Assembly (NCBI GenBank): GCA_900314885.1
Contig: OMWY01000010.1
Location: forward strand, 1-64,000
Length of the DNA: 64,000 bases
DNA from: an uncultured Eubacteriales bacterium
GTDB taxonomy: Bacteria; Bacillota; Clostridia; Lachnospirales; Lachnospiraceae
Direction: 5' to 3'
Shown: one piece after another, positions 8,141 to 17,389 of the stretch
Numbering within the stretch: position 1 is the stretch's first letter
Layout: the number at the start of each line of letters is the position of its first letter
Notes under the pieces: generated by a model
Databases searched by the model: none
Told to the model about the DNA's origin: nothing
What the model saw: only the letters and a program-made list of their open reading frames with translations
Position numbers and translations under genes: made by a program

Positions 8141-8554
8141 TCAGCCGAGCTTCTCAAGTCCTATAAGCGCCTGCATTTCGATTTCTACCATCTGGGTGGG
8201 TCTGTTCATTGCCGGAACTCCGGTCCAGGTGCACGCAGGCCTTGATTCCTTGAAGTACTCCGAGTAAGCCTTTGTGATATCGTTGTTCTTACTGGTATCA
8301 GTAGTGTAAATATTTACCTTGACGACCTCCTCGCGACTTACGCCGTTCTTCTCAAGAAGTGTTACAAGCTTGTTGAAAATGTACTTCGCCTGCTCATAGG
8401 CGTCTCCCTCGCCGTAAACCGTACCCTCAGGTGTTACCGAGGTAGTTCCCGATACATATACGAAAGGACCTGCCTTCACGATTCTTGAATAGCCTGCGAA
8501 ATCCTCGTAAGCGCTTCCACCCTTAATGTTCTCTCTTTTAAATACTTCTGCCAT
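8141..8554 (-). CDS. RidA/YjgF/UK114 family enamine/imine deaminase
   Basis: A 137-residue protein of the expected length. Family landmarks are visible: SRIVKAGPFVYVSGTTS near the N-terminus, VKVNIYTTDTSKN, and RPACTWTGVPAMNRPTQMVEIEMQAL near the C-terminus, with the conserved Arg (ESRPACT) that contacts the carboxylate. RidA proteins hydrolyse reactive 2-imino/enamine acids. As first gene of an operon for an imine-forming dehydrogenase, it probably clears or processes that imine. AAAGGAG precedes the ATG. Confidence 0.9.
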   Translation of the reverse strand: MAEVFKRENIKGGSAYEDFAGYSRIVKAGPFVYVSGTTSVTPEGTVYGEGDAYEQAKYIFNKLVTLLEKNGVSREEVVKVNIYTTDTSKNNDITKAYSEYFKESRPACTWTGVPAMNRPTQMVEIEMQALIGLEKLG

Positions 8555-8642
8555 GATAATGCTCCTTTCTTTTTGGAATACCTGTTTCTTGTATGTGATT
8601 CGAAATTTTTGACTTAAAGTTTCCCTTGCTTTAAATCTATTG

Positions 8643-8673
8643 ATATGATATCATATGGATATGGATTTGTAAA
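8643..8673 (-). promoter_or_regulatory. Promoter of the RidA operon with palindromic operator
   Basis: Read on the minus strand, TTTACA (8668-8673) and TATCAT (8645-8650) are 17 bases apart. The -10 lies inside the perfect 14-base palindrome ATATGATATCATAT (8643-8656), placed between the divergent RidA and lysR genes. That is a natural site for the LysR protein or another dyad-binding regulator. Confidence 0.55.
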
Positions 8674-8734
8674 ATTGAAAGTTTAGATTTTGTATTTCAA
8701 TATTTTCGAATTACGAGAAGAAAGGAGCTCTCAT

Positions 8735-9625
8735 ATGGAACTAAAGAATATCCAGACCTTTGTGAAGATCGTAGAAGAGGGCAACTTCACGAAGGCTGCC
8801 ACAGCCTTAGGCTACGCCCAGTCAACTATCACCACTCAGATTCATCAGCTTGAGAAGGACTTAGGCTCGCCACTATTTACAAGGAATAACTCAGCCGTTG
8901 TCTTAACTGAATTCGGTCGCGAATACTTACCGCTTGCCGAGAGCATGATAAGTATCATGGAAGAAATGGAGACGCTTAAGGGCGACCCGACCCTCTTAAC
9001 AGGGACACTCCGGGTTGGAATTGTCGAATCACTCTTCTATTCTGATTTCATAGAAGTAATTAAGGACTTCACCGAGGAATGCCCGAACGTAACGCTTGAG
9101 TTCTTTACGAGCTCATCGGCCGACCTCCATACCATGCTTGCCGAGAACAGGGTAGATATCATCATCTGCTTCCTTCAGCCCTTTGACTACTCAAGCTATG
9201 ATATGGTCTTTAATTACAATGTGAATATATATTTCACGACCACGCCTTCAAATCCACTCGCTATCAAAGAAAATGTGACGCTCGAGCAGATAGCGAAGTA
9301 TCCCATTATCATTACTGAGGAGGTCAGCATCTACCACCAGGAGCTCCACCGCATTTTCAACAAGGCAGGCCTCACCCTCAAGGATTCATGCAAGCTTCAG
9401 AGCTCCCACGCCATACTTAAGCTCATAAAAATGACGGACAGCATATCATTTTTACCTGAATATACTATCCGTCATGATTTAAAGGCTCATTCGCTGATCA
9501 CGCTGAAGACCGCCTTCGAGCCCTCAAGCGCTAAGATTATCGGAGCCGTCCGTAAGGAAAAATGGCACTCACCCCAGCTCTTGAAGCTAATAGAGCTGAC
9601 TAAAAGTAAACTGGTCAGATCTTAA
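8735..9625 (+). CDS. LysR-family transcriptional regulator
   Basis: About 296 residues. The N-terminal winged helix-turn-helix is typical: [20 protein letters not shown], then [20 protein letters not shown] and LGSPLFTRN. The remaining 200 residues form the periplasmic-binding-like effector domain. Start at MELKN because AAAGGAG lies before that ATG; 15 upstream codons are not supported. It is divergent from the RidA operon and shares its intergenic region, so it most likely controls that operon in response to its substrate or imine product. Its 3' end overlaps the convergent chemotaxis gene by 11 bases. Confidence 0.9.
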   Translation: MELKNIQTFVKIVEEGNFTKAATALGYAQSTITTQIHQLEKDLGSPLFTRNNSAVVLTEFGREYLPLAESMISIMEEMETLKGDPTLLTGTLRVGIVESLFYSDFIEVIKDFTEECPNVTLEFFTSSSADLHTMLAENRVDIIICFLQPFDYSSYDMVFNYNVNIYFTTTPSNPLAIKENVTLEQIAKYPIIITEEVSIYHQELHRIFNKAGLTLKDSCKLQSSHAILKLIKMTDSISFLPEYTIRHDLKAHSLITLKTAFEPSSAKIIGAVRKEKWHSPQLLKLIELTKSKLVRS

Positions 9626-11636
9626 AAGAATTAACGAAGCTTCCTATCTGCTCAGATGACCTCGTAACAACGTCCGCACTATCGTTTACGCCCTTGCTTT
9701 CATCAGCAACGTTCTCGGCACTCTCTACAAGCTTATCCGCATTAGCGGCAACCTCCTGGCTTGAAGCTGACTGCTCTTCAGAGATAGCGGCTACGTTTGT
9801 AGCGATGTCATTTACATTGTTCATCTTTTCTATCATATCCTTGATAGTTTCGCCGGCCATCTCAAGGCTCTGGTTAATAGCTGAGAAGGTCTCGCTCGTC
9901 GATGTTACAATTTCGCTGTTTGCTTCGATATCGGTCATGTTCTGTTCTGACTGCTTTGAGAGCTCACCGATTTCGCTTGTAACCTCATCAAGAATCTTAG
10001 CAATTTCTCCCGTAGCGCTTGCGCTGTCCGTAGCGAGCTTTCCGATTTCACTTGCGACAACCGCGAAGCCCTTGCCGGACTCACCGGCTCTAGCTGCTTC
10101 GATTGAAGCGTTAAGTGACAGGAGATTCGTCTGCTCCGCAATGGAGTTAATCATTTCGATAATTTTATTGATTTCCTTAGCGGAATCATTAACCTTCTCA
10201 ACCACAGTATTCATAGCGGTCATGGAATCATGGAGATTGCCCATACTGTCCTTAAGGTCATCCATGTCCTTCTGACCCTTGTTGGCCTTAACCACAAGGT
10301 TCTGCATGGTATCGTTAGTACTGTTGCCCTTTTCCGTAAGATCCGATACGGCCTGCGCAAGCTCGGTAGCGTTCTCGGCAAGCTCAGATACGGCGTTACT
10401 CATCGCTGTCATGGACTCGCGGATATTCTGGCTGGCCTCTGTCTGCTTCTCAGCCTGCTCATTCAAGGTTCCGGAAGCGTTCTTGCTCTCTTCGGCCTCG
10501 CCTGCGAGATTGCTGCAGAGCTCCTGAATCTTGGCCATGGTGTCACGCATCTTGTCAACGTAAACGCTCATGCTGCGATTCATGGTTCCGATTTCATCAT
10601 TGCCATTCGCTTTTATTTTAACTGTAAAATCACCATCGGCAACCTTTGTGATGTTTTTGGCAAGATCACTGACAGGCTTTGAAACAAGCTTTCTTATGAG
10701 CATCACGAGCAGAAGCGCTATAACCGCTACAACAACTATACCAATAATAATGCTGAATATTGTAAACGCTGTAACACTTGAGAGAACACTCTTCTTATTT
10801 ACTGAAGAAACCAGGGTCCAGTTCGTACCCGGTACAGAACTGAAGGCAAGCATATAGGTATTGCCATCGTAGGACTTGACAGTCTGAACAGTTGTTGAGC
10901 TCATCAACGGCTGAAGCATATTTAAGAAGCTGTCATTCGCGTCCGCAATCTTGGTTCCATTTAAATCACTGTGGAAATAAGAAAGTATATAATCGCCGTC
11001 AAAAAGCATGGTACCGCCGGTTGTGAGTGGCTTATACTGGTTAATCCTGTCAACAAAGGTATTAAGCTTCAGATCGGCAGCAGCTACACCCTCGCGACCA
11101 TCCTTAAGTGTCACCTTCTTGCAAATGGTTATCATAATCGTTGACCCATCCGCATCGGTGTATGGATTTCCAATCACAAGGCTGTCTCCGGAATTTGCCA
11201 TACCGTCCTTATACCACTGCCTGTCGGTAGCTACAAAGTCACCCGACTTCTTTCCCGTAGCTGACAGGAAGGTATTATCTGAAAGTCCCATGTAAACACC
11301 TGCGCAGAAATCATAGTATGACGCAGATGGAGCAAGGTACTCCTGGATAGCATCATCATTAGCGAATGCGACAGTATTAAGCCCGTCGACTATTCCATCA
11401 AACTTAGATTCAAAATCCACTACATCAATACTGAGATTTGTCGCGTTATAATCGCTCGTCTTCTGAAGGTCATCCTCAGCAAGACTAGTTATTATCTTTG
11501 TGGCATTTATAGCGGATAAAGCCACTACAAGTAGGATAGCCGCGGCAACCACGGGAATCAGAACTCTGGTCAGCTTAACACTGATAGAGCTTGTCTTTTC
11601 TTTTTTCTGAGCCGATACAGCTTGATTCTTCGCCAT
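9615..11636 (-). CDS. Methyl-accepting chemotaxis protein
   Basis: About 673 residues. A short basic cytoplasmic N-terminus is followed by TM1 ([20 protein letters not shown]), an extracellular dCache-type sensor region of about 260 residues, TM2 near residue 300, a HAMP region ([18 protein letters not shown]) and a long coiled-coil signalling domain. The hairpin tip [19 protein letters not shown] is the invariant CheA/CheW contact. Start at MAKNQ, preceded by AAAGAGG; the thirteen codons before it are unsupported. No C-terminal pentapeptide tether is seen. The ligand is unknown. It is monocistronic, with its own promoter upstream. Confidence 0.92.
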   Translation of the reverse strand: MAKNQAVSAQKKEKTSSISVKLTRVLIPVVAAAILLVVALSAINATKIITSLAEDDLQKTSDYNATNLSIDVVDFESKFDGIVDGLNTVAFANDDAIQEYLAPSASYYDFCAGVYMGLSDNTFLSATGKKSGDFVATDRQWYKDGMANSGDSLVIGNPYTDADGSTIMITICKKVTLKDGREGVAAADLKLNTFVDRINQYKPLTTGGTMLFDGDYILSYFHSDLNGTKIADANDSFLNMLQPLMSSTTVQTVKSYDGNTYMLAFSSVPGTNWTLVSSVNKKSVLSSVTAFTIFSIIIGIVVVAVIALLLVMLIRKLVSKPVSDLAKNITKVADGDFTVKIKANGNDEIGTMNRSMSVYVDKMRDTMAKIQELCSNLAGEAEESKNASGTLNEQAEKQTEASQNIRESMTAMSNAVSELAENATELAQAVSDLTEKGNSTNDTMQNLVVKANKGQKDMDDLKDSMGNLHDSMTAMNTVVEKVNDSAKEINKIIEMINSIAEQTNLLSLNASIEAARAGESGKGFAVVASEIGKLATDSASATGEIAKILDEVTSEIGELSKQSEQNMTDIEANSEIVTSTSETFSAINQSLEMAGETIKDMIEKMNNVNDIATNVAAISEEQSASSQEVAANADKLVESAENVADESKGVNDSADVVTRSSEQIGSFVNSFKI

Positions 11637-11704
11637 TAGTGAATACCTCTTTTCATAAAGTGATATTTTCGACATCGCTTTGCTTTTTGCAATGTTCTAA
11701 CCCC

Positions 11705-11732
11705 ATTATACCACAAGTTAATAAGTATTCAA
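11705..11732 (-). promoter_or_regulatory. SigA-type promoter of the chemotaxis receptor gene
   Basis: On the minus strand TTGAAT (11727-11732) and a perfect TATAAT (11705-11710) are separated by 16 bases, about 70 bases before the start codon. Confidence 0.6.
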
Positions 11733-11743
11733 GTGGAAATTTT

Positions 11744-11774
11744 AAAAAAAGAGAGGCAGTTTTTACTGCCTCTC
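11744..11774 (-). terminator. Intrinsic terminator of the M13 peptidase gene
   Basis: GAGAGGCAGT (11751-11760) and ACTGCCTCTC (11765-11774) form a perfect 10-bp stem with a TTTT loop, followed on the minus strand by a run of seven U. Confidence 0.9.
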
Positions 11775-11780
11775 CAACTA

Positions 11781-13880
11781 TCACCAGATTGTTATTCTGT
11801 CAGCCGGCGCAAGGTACATATTGTCGCCCGGCTTTACATCATAGGTCTTATAGAATTCATCAAACTGCTGAACGGTTACATTCGCTCTGAGATATCCAAG
11901 CGGATGCTCATCATAGTAGAGTGAGTAATACTCATTCTCTACCGTAGCAATGCCCTTCCAGACATTCGCGAACTGGGTGAAGAATTCATTGTAGTTAAAG
12001 TCAGGGTCAGCCTTAGCAAGATTAAGCATAACCTCCATACCGGTTATATCCGCTGTAGCCTCACCGTCTACATTTTCACCGTTTACCTTCTCACCCGCAA
12101 AGGCGATAATCTTGTCATAATAGGCTACCATCTTCTGCTGGCGCTTGTTGAACTCAGCGAGATCAGCCTCTGTCCACCAGTTAGCGAAATTACCGTCCTT
12201 ATCGAACTGAGCGCCCTCAGAGTCAAAAGCGTGGCTTATCTCATGTCCAATTACGGTACCGATGCCGCCATAAACCTTCTCATCTGACATACCGTCAGCG
12301 TAGAAATCTCCGTCGAGAATGCCAAGCATGATATTAATGGAGTTATCGGATGATGAATAGAAGGCGTTAGTCTCAAGTGGATTCATGCCATCCCAAAGTT
12401 CCTTGTCTACCTTACCGTTTGTATGAGATATTTCAAGCTTAACATTGAAATCATCAATAGCGTCAAGGCAGTCTCTGTATGAGAGGCCCTTAAGGTTAAG
12501 ACCTGACATATCTACCCACTTGTCAGGGTAGGCGACATTTATTTTCATATTGTCAAGCTTCTCGATAGCTGCCTTCTTCGTAGCGTCGCCAAGCCAAGTG
12601 TTATTCTGGAGCATTACCTTGTATTCAGCTACTATCTTATTAATAAGTTTTGTGACATTCTCCTTGGTGGTCTTAGGTTCATATTTTTCTACATAAGCCT
12701 TTACAAGCGGATCAGCGAGGGCATCCTTTACCTTGTTATAAGCATACTCCTCATCAGGAAGTGTGCTCTTATCGCCTGTTACAAGGTAAGCTGCCTTATG
12801 AGTCATATCAAAGGCCTTCTTGTCAAGCTTTGTAAGGTTGTCAAATGTATACTTAACAATCATATAAGTCTTGATAGACTCAAGATTCTTCTTTGTATAA
12901 AGGCTGTTTATCTTCTTGAGCTGCTTTGGCTCCATTACGAGGACCTTCTTGATTTTCTTCGTAGGGAAGCCATTAGCCTTTAAGCATTTCTCAAGTGGGT
13001 AATTTGACAGAAGCTTACATACCTTCTTGAATGACATCACATTGTTGATGTTTGAAATGTAGTCAGGCTTGTTAGAATCAGCTGTAGTATAAGAAGCGGC
13101 AGCGATTTTCTTCTCAAAGGCTAACGTATCGCTAAACATCTTATCAGCCTGCTTCTTAGTGTAGCCGCATCTCGTAAGCATATGCTCGAGAAGATATTTA
13201 TAATACTTCTTATATGCCTTACCGGTTGTTGTAAGCTTAGAGTATTCAGCCGCGTCACCAAGGATGAAGTCATCACCTACAACAGCGAAAATATAAGATG
13301 AAGAGTCGTCGAGGCTTGTGGTATTGCCATAGCCGATGAGCTCGCTTACACCACTGCTGTCTTCAGAATTAATCATGAACTTCTTAAGGTCGCTCATGGT
13401 CTTAATCTTCTTGATTTTCTTAATCTTATCCTTGAGAGGCTTAAGGCCGACCTTATTTCTCGCGTCCCAGTCAAGATAAGAATTATAGAGATCCTGAATA
13501 AGCTCCGCGTCAGCGCCGGTAAGAGAAGTATCGGTTACAAGAGTTCTCGCTTTCGCGTCAACTGTGTCCTGTACAGTATAAAATGTACCGGCTGCGCCAT
13601 AGCCTGCCCTGTACTCGGCATCCTTAAGCCAGTCATGATTAGCGTAGTAATAGAAATCATCGACTGCGCTTGGTGTGACCGCTGAGCCTGAGACAGCCTT
13701 ATCTACGTTCTCAGTAAGATCGTAGTCTATCCAAGGCTTGCCATCATCAAGAACAGCCTGGGCTCCCGTGTCGGTAGCCGCTTTAGCTGTGATGAGACCT
13801 GTGCCGCCCGTAAAAAGGGTGGTCACTGTCAGTGCGCCGGTAAGAATGAGACCGGCAGCTTTTTTCATGAATCGGTTCAT
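11781..13880 (-). CDS. pepO: M13-family (neprilysin/PepO-like) zinc metallopeptidase
   Basis: A 699-residue protein, normal length for M13. A Sec signal peptide of about 34 residues (MNRFMKKAAGLILTGALTV, ending near ITAKA) suggests export. The zinc site is H546-E-I-S-H550 (VIGHEISHAFDSEG) and the third ligand lies in GEATADITG. The C-terminal signature HPLGYLRANVTVQQF and the terminal Trp match the family. Such enzymes cleave short peptides at the amino side of hydrophobic residues. GAGGAGGGTAC precedes the ATG. It is monocistronic with a strong terminator. Confidence 0.93.
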   Translation of the reverse strand: MNRFMKKAAGLILTGALTVTTLFTGGTGLITAKAATDTGAQAVLDDGKPWIDYDLTENVDKAVSGSAVTPSAVDDFYYYANHDWLKDAEYRAGYGAAGTFYTVQDTVDAKARTLVTDTSLTGADAELIQDLYNSYLDWDARNKVGLKPLKDKIKKIKKIKTMSDLKKFMINSEDSSGVSELIGYGNTTSLDDSSSYIFAVVGDDFILGDAAEYSKLTTTGKAYKKYYKYLLEHMLTRCGYTKKQADKMFSDTLAFEKKIAAASYTTADSNKPDYISNINNVMSFKKVCKLLSNYPLEKCLKANGFPTKKIKKVLVMEPKQLKKINSLYTKKNLESIKTYMIVKYTFDNLTKLDKKAFDMTHKAAYLVTGDKSTLPDEEYAYNKVKDALADPLVKAYVEKYEPKTTKENVTKLINKIVAEYKVMLQNNTWLGDATKKAAIEKLDNMKINVAYPDKWVDMSGLNLKGLSYRDCLDAIDDFNVKLEISHTNGKVDKELWDGMNPLETNAFYSSSDNSINIMLGILDGDFYADGMSDEKVYGGIGTVIGHEISHAFDSEGAQFDKDGNFANWWTEADLAEFNKRQQKMVAYYDKIIAFAGEKVNGENVDGEATADITGMEVMLNLAKADPDFNYNEFFTQFANVWKGIATVENEYYSLYYDEHPLGYLRANVTVQQFDEFYKTYDVKPGDNMYLAPADRITIW

Positions 13881-14036
13881 GTACCCTCCTCTTCTCCTGA
13901 TGGAGAATGTTATATTTCACCGTCACGCTTTAACGCGAGACAATGTTTGAGACATTTTACCACTCATGAAAATCAAAATCAATAGATTTTTCACACTTTT
14001 TTCACAAATTGTTCACAGGCAAATTACCGGTAAATG

Positions 14037-14926
14037 TCAGTCCAGAATGGCCGTAATGTCATGCCTCTTATCACCGGACAGGCTGAGAATTTTCTGCCGT
14101 GGTATTATTATTGATTTTCCGGTCAGAGCTTCCATATTTATACCATCACAGCCCACTGCAGAAATACTATAATCTCCGTAATCCTTTTTCCCGTGGTTCA
14201 CATAAATGATGTGCAGCCTCTTACCAGCGAAAATAAGATCAATGTAAGCCTTATCTTCACTGTCAAATTGTGAAGAAAGGAGCTTCGGTTCAAGACACAG
14301 GTCACCGTATATTCCCTTAACTCCGTAAACCTCTGTAACCATAGTGAGCATAAGCCAGCTTGCGGCCCCGGTAAGGTAATGGTATACGCCTCTTCCATCA
14401 TTTCTGAAATACTCAGGAATTCCCGGATATATCCGACTCCTCTTGAAATCGATGGCGTGGCTTCGCCCGAATCATTTTTTATATTAACCTGCATTACCTC
14501 CACATTTTCATGTACAGGAATAAATGACCTTATTTCGGCAGAAAGGCCATATTTTTTTGATTTCCTCAGCAGCTCATGCCACATAAATCCGGCGGTTACA
14601 GAGCTGTCATCCTGATTCTCGGTGAACCTGTTATTTTCGGCTTCAGCAGAGGCCCCGGTTGCCGACCAGATATCCTTTTTTCCTGAAGCAAGAGACCTGC
14701 TTATAACCCAGAAGTTCCTTGTGCTCCTGTTATTATGGAGATTCTCTATGCTCACCGGTTCAAGTAAAAACGACGTCTGATCCATCTTACTGTCGCCACC
14801 GAGATTAGGCGTTATAGAGCTTTTAAGTCCATTTTCACCGGCAAGCGGAAAATAAAGGCCAGTATAATTTTCAGGCCTTTCAATTGTAAATGTAGCGTCT
14901 TCGTCAATATATTTTATCTCTGACAT
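14037..14926 (-). pseudogene. Internally deleted GH94-type glycoside phosphorylase
   Basis: The 5' part encodes the N-terminal beta-sandwich of a cellobiose-phosphorylase-like enzyme (FTIERPENYTGLYFPL, NRSTRNFWVISRSLASGKKD, then VPVHE-type FIPVHENVEVMQVNIKN). Homology stops near 14455, and from there a different frame gives the family's C-terminal end: RIYPGIPEYFRNDGRGVYHY, LTGAASWLMLTMVTEVYGVKG. Intact relatives have roughly 800-900 residues, so the whole catalytic (alpha/alpha)6 core with its Asp is missing and the two ends are out of frame. The two open frames at 14198-14926 and 14037-14351 are one broken gene. It neighbours a similarly broken GH43 gene. Confidence 0.8.
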
Positions 14927-15026
14927 AGCAAACTCCTGTCTGTAATGATTAATAAGTATATCTTATCCAATCATATTACAAACAGGAGTCTAAAATAAGC
15001 AATTATATTTCAGCTGAGTGTCTTTT

Positions 15027-15769
15027 TTATTTAAGAGAAATATGGCTGATATTTACCGGGCAGACCTTATCTTTCGATTCGGTAACCCCAAAAAATCCAT
15101 ACTTGGCGCCGGTCCACCGCCCTGCCTCAAGAGGAAATGACATGCTAAATTCCTTTTCTCTTTTACCATCATTTTTCGGGCAGATAGATAGCTCGGCAAT
15201 TTCTTCAGGATGGAGCACCTTTTTCTCGTCGCCGATTCCATAAGGAGGCTTAAAAGAAGTAGCGGTAACTCCGTTGCTGTTAGATATACGGACTTTAACA
15301 TGGAATAATACCCTATACGAGACTTAGCGACTCCGTTTACCAGGTAAACTCGCCCATCTTCATCAAAAAACGGGCAAGGGTCAATCAATCCTGCTCCGTC
15401 ATATAGTTTAACCGGCTCCGACCACTCTCCTTCGGGATCCTCTGTCTCTAACTTGTAAAGGCCCTCATCAGGCATAGGAAAAACAATATAATATCTTCCC
15501 TCATGAAACCTGATAGAAGGAGCCCAGACACCGCAGCCATGAATCGGTTCACGGTAGCGGAATTCGGGAATTTTCCTTAAGGCGTAATTAACGAGCCTCC
15601 AGTGTACCAGGTCATAGGACTTTAATATCGGCAGTCCGGGAACAAACGAAAATGAAGACGCAGTCATATAATACGCATCTTTACCAAGGCATACATCAGG
15701 GTCAGAAAAGTCCTCATATAATATCGGATTCCTGTAGAATCCATCTCTTTCATCAGCTGTCCAAATCAT
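15027..15769 (-). pseudogene. Internally deleted GH43-family glycosidase
   Basis: The 5' part reads as the first blades of a GH43 beta-propeller: FYRNPILYEDFSDPDVCLGK with the catalytic-base Asp, MTASSFSFVPGLPILKS, WAPSIRFHEGRYYIVF and LIDPCPFFDEDGRVYLVNG. Around 15300 the frame breaks, and a second frame continues VRISNSNGVTATSF to LEAGRWTGAKYGFFGVTE and stops at 15027, matching the C-terminal beta-sandwich of long GH43 enzymes. Intact relatives of this type have about 500 or more residues; most of the propeller is absent. The gene is dead, and the remaining open frame (15053-15769) ends in out-of-frame sequence. Confidence 0.75.
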
Positions 15770-15911
15770 AAGTCTAACCTTCTTATGTAATGAATATTAA
15801 TACTTTCACAATTTGCTCCACAGTGTGTAGCGATTTAATTTAAGCATATACGCTATTAAGCTTCATACCTCTCTATTGTAATAGTTTTTCCGCTTTATGG
15901 CAAGAAGAATC

Positions 15912-15953
15912 TTGTCATTTACCATACATATGTGCTATGATGTATGGGTAAAT
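15912..15953 (+). promoter_or_regulatory. Amylase promoter overlapping an inverted repeat
   Basis: TTGTCA (15912-15917) and TATGAT (15936-15941) are 18 bases apart. Between and beyond them TTTACCATACAT is answered by ATGTATGGGTAAA, an inverted repeat with one extra G, covering the -10. A sugar-responsive repressor could bind here (inference). Confidence 0.5.
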
Positions 15954-15978
15954 GTTGATATTTCAAAGGAGGAAGCGT

Positions 15979-17322
15979 ATGGCATGGTTTGATGAAGCAG
16001 TATTCTATCACATATATCCGCTCGGACTCACAGGAGCCGAGCATGAAAATCACTACGATAAGGTCGAAAAGCGCTTTGATGAGCTTATTCCCTGGATTGA
16101 TCACGTAAAGAAAATAGGCTGCAACGCGATTTATATCGGCCCACTTTTCGAATCGGGAAGCCATGGCTACGACACCACCGACTACAAGAAGGTTGACAGC
16201 CGGCTTGGAACCAACGAGGATCTCGCTGACTTTGTAAGAAAATGTCATGAGCAAGGTATAAAGGTCATCCTCGACGGCGTATTTAACCACACCGGCAGAG
16301 ATTTCTTCGCCTTCAAGGATATAAAGGAAAAAAGGGAAAATTCCCAATATAAAGACTGGTACTGCAATGTCAACTTCGGTGGCAATAATGAATATAATGA
16401 CGGATTTTCATACGAAAACTGGGGAGGATACAACCTTCTCGTTAAGTTAAATCAATGGAATCCGGCAGTCCAGGACTATATCTGCGAGGTAATAAAGTTC
16501 TGGGTCGATACATTTGACATAGACGGACTCCGTCTTGACGCGGCTGATGTCCTAGACTTTGGTTTCATGAGAAGGATAAGTGACTACGCTAGGAGCCTTA
16601 AGAACGAATTTTATATGATGGGTGAGGTTATCCACGGTGAATACATCCGTTGGGAGCGTGACGCGGGACTCGATGCCGTTACGAACTACGAATTACATAA
16701 GGGCATGTTCTCAGGTCACAATGAGCACAATTATTTTGAGATAGCCCACACGGTAAGACGCCTCTATCAGATGGGTGGAAATACTCCTCTTGGCCTAAGA
16801 TTATATAACTTCGTTGACAATCACGATGTCTCGAGGATTCCCGATAAGTTAAATAACAGGGCTGACCTAATACCTGTCTATATCCTTCTCTATACCCTGC
16901 CCGGCGTTCCGTCGCTCTACTATGGCTCCGAATTTGCCATAGAGGGGAAGAAGGGAAACGGTGATGACTGGAATCTCCGCCCCGCTATAGCACTGCCTGA
17001 TTACAGCGACGCATTTGAAAATAATGAGGTAACGAAGCTTATCACTAAGCTTGGGAATTTCAGACTTGCGCATAGGGCTCTCTCTTATGGTGAATATAAG
17101 GAGCTGGTTCTCACGAACAGACAGTACGCATTTTCACGATCACTCGATGGAGAAAATATATACGTTGTCGTAAATAATGATGATAATCCGGCAACCGTTT
17201 ATGTTCCTGCTGCCGGCGGAACCTACAGAGGGCTGCTCTCTGATATTTCGTTAAATGAGGAAAACGGAAATATTAAAGTCGATTTAGCGCCGCATTCGGG
17301 AGAGATATTCTACCTGGTATAA
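15979..17322 (+). CDS. GH13 alpha-amylase / cyclomaltodextrinase-like glycosidase
   Basis: About 447 residues, a compact GH13 with no signal peptide, so cytoplasmic. Conserved regions are in order: region I GVFNHTG, region II GLRLDAAD (nucleophile Asp), region III MMGEVIHG (acid/base Glu) and region IV FVDNHD. A short C-terminal beta domain follows. It probably splits imported malto-oligosaccharides or cyclodextrins. Start at MAWFDEA behind AAAGGAGGAAGCGT; nine earlier codons are rejected. It is the only intact carbohydrate enzyme beside the two decayed glycoside genes and is transcribed divergently from them. Confidence 0.9.
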   Translation: MAWFDEAVFYHIYPLGLTGAEHENHYDKVEKRFDELIPWIDHVKKIGCNAIYIGPLFESGSHGYDTTDYKKVDSRLGTNEDLADFVRKCHEQGIKVILDGVFNHTGRDFFAFKDIKEKRENSQYKDWYCNVNFGGNNEYNDGFSYENWGGYNLLVKLNQWNPAVQDYICEVIKFWVDTFDIDGLRLDAADVLDFGFMRRISDYARSLKNEFYMMGEVIHGEYIRWERDAGLDAVTNYELHKGMFSGHNEHNYFEIAHTVRRLYQMGGNTPLGLRLYNFVDNHDVSRIPDKLNNRADLIPVYILLYTLPGVPSLYYGSEFAIEGKKGNGDDWNLRPAIALPDYSDAFENNEVTKLITKLGNFRLAHRALSYGEYKELVLTNRQYAFSRSLDGENIYVVVNNDDNPATVYVPAAGGTYRGLLSDISLNEENGNIKVDLAPHSGEIFYLV

Positions 17323-17364
17323 TAAAAATACGATTGACATAAATCGATAAAGACAATACGAAAA

Positions 17365-17389
17365 AAAGAGGCGGAAATTCCGTCTCTTT
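17365..17389. terminator. Bidirectional terminator between amylase and MATE genes
   Basis: AAAGAGGCGG (17365-17374) pairs with CCGTCTCTTT (17380-17389) with one mismatch and a five-base loop. It serves the amylase and overlaps the last codon of the convergent MATE gene. Confidence 0.7.

Noticed and set aside
9694..10275. 193-residue plus-strand ORF
   Set aside because: Antisense shadow of the chemotaxis receptor's signalling domain, Ser/Leu-rich, no ribosome site.
14037..14926. Two separate genes at 14037-14351 and 14198-14926
   Set aside because: They are N- and C-terminal ends of one GH94 protein in different frames.
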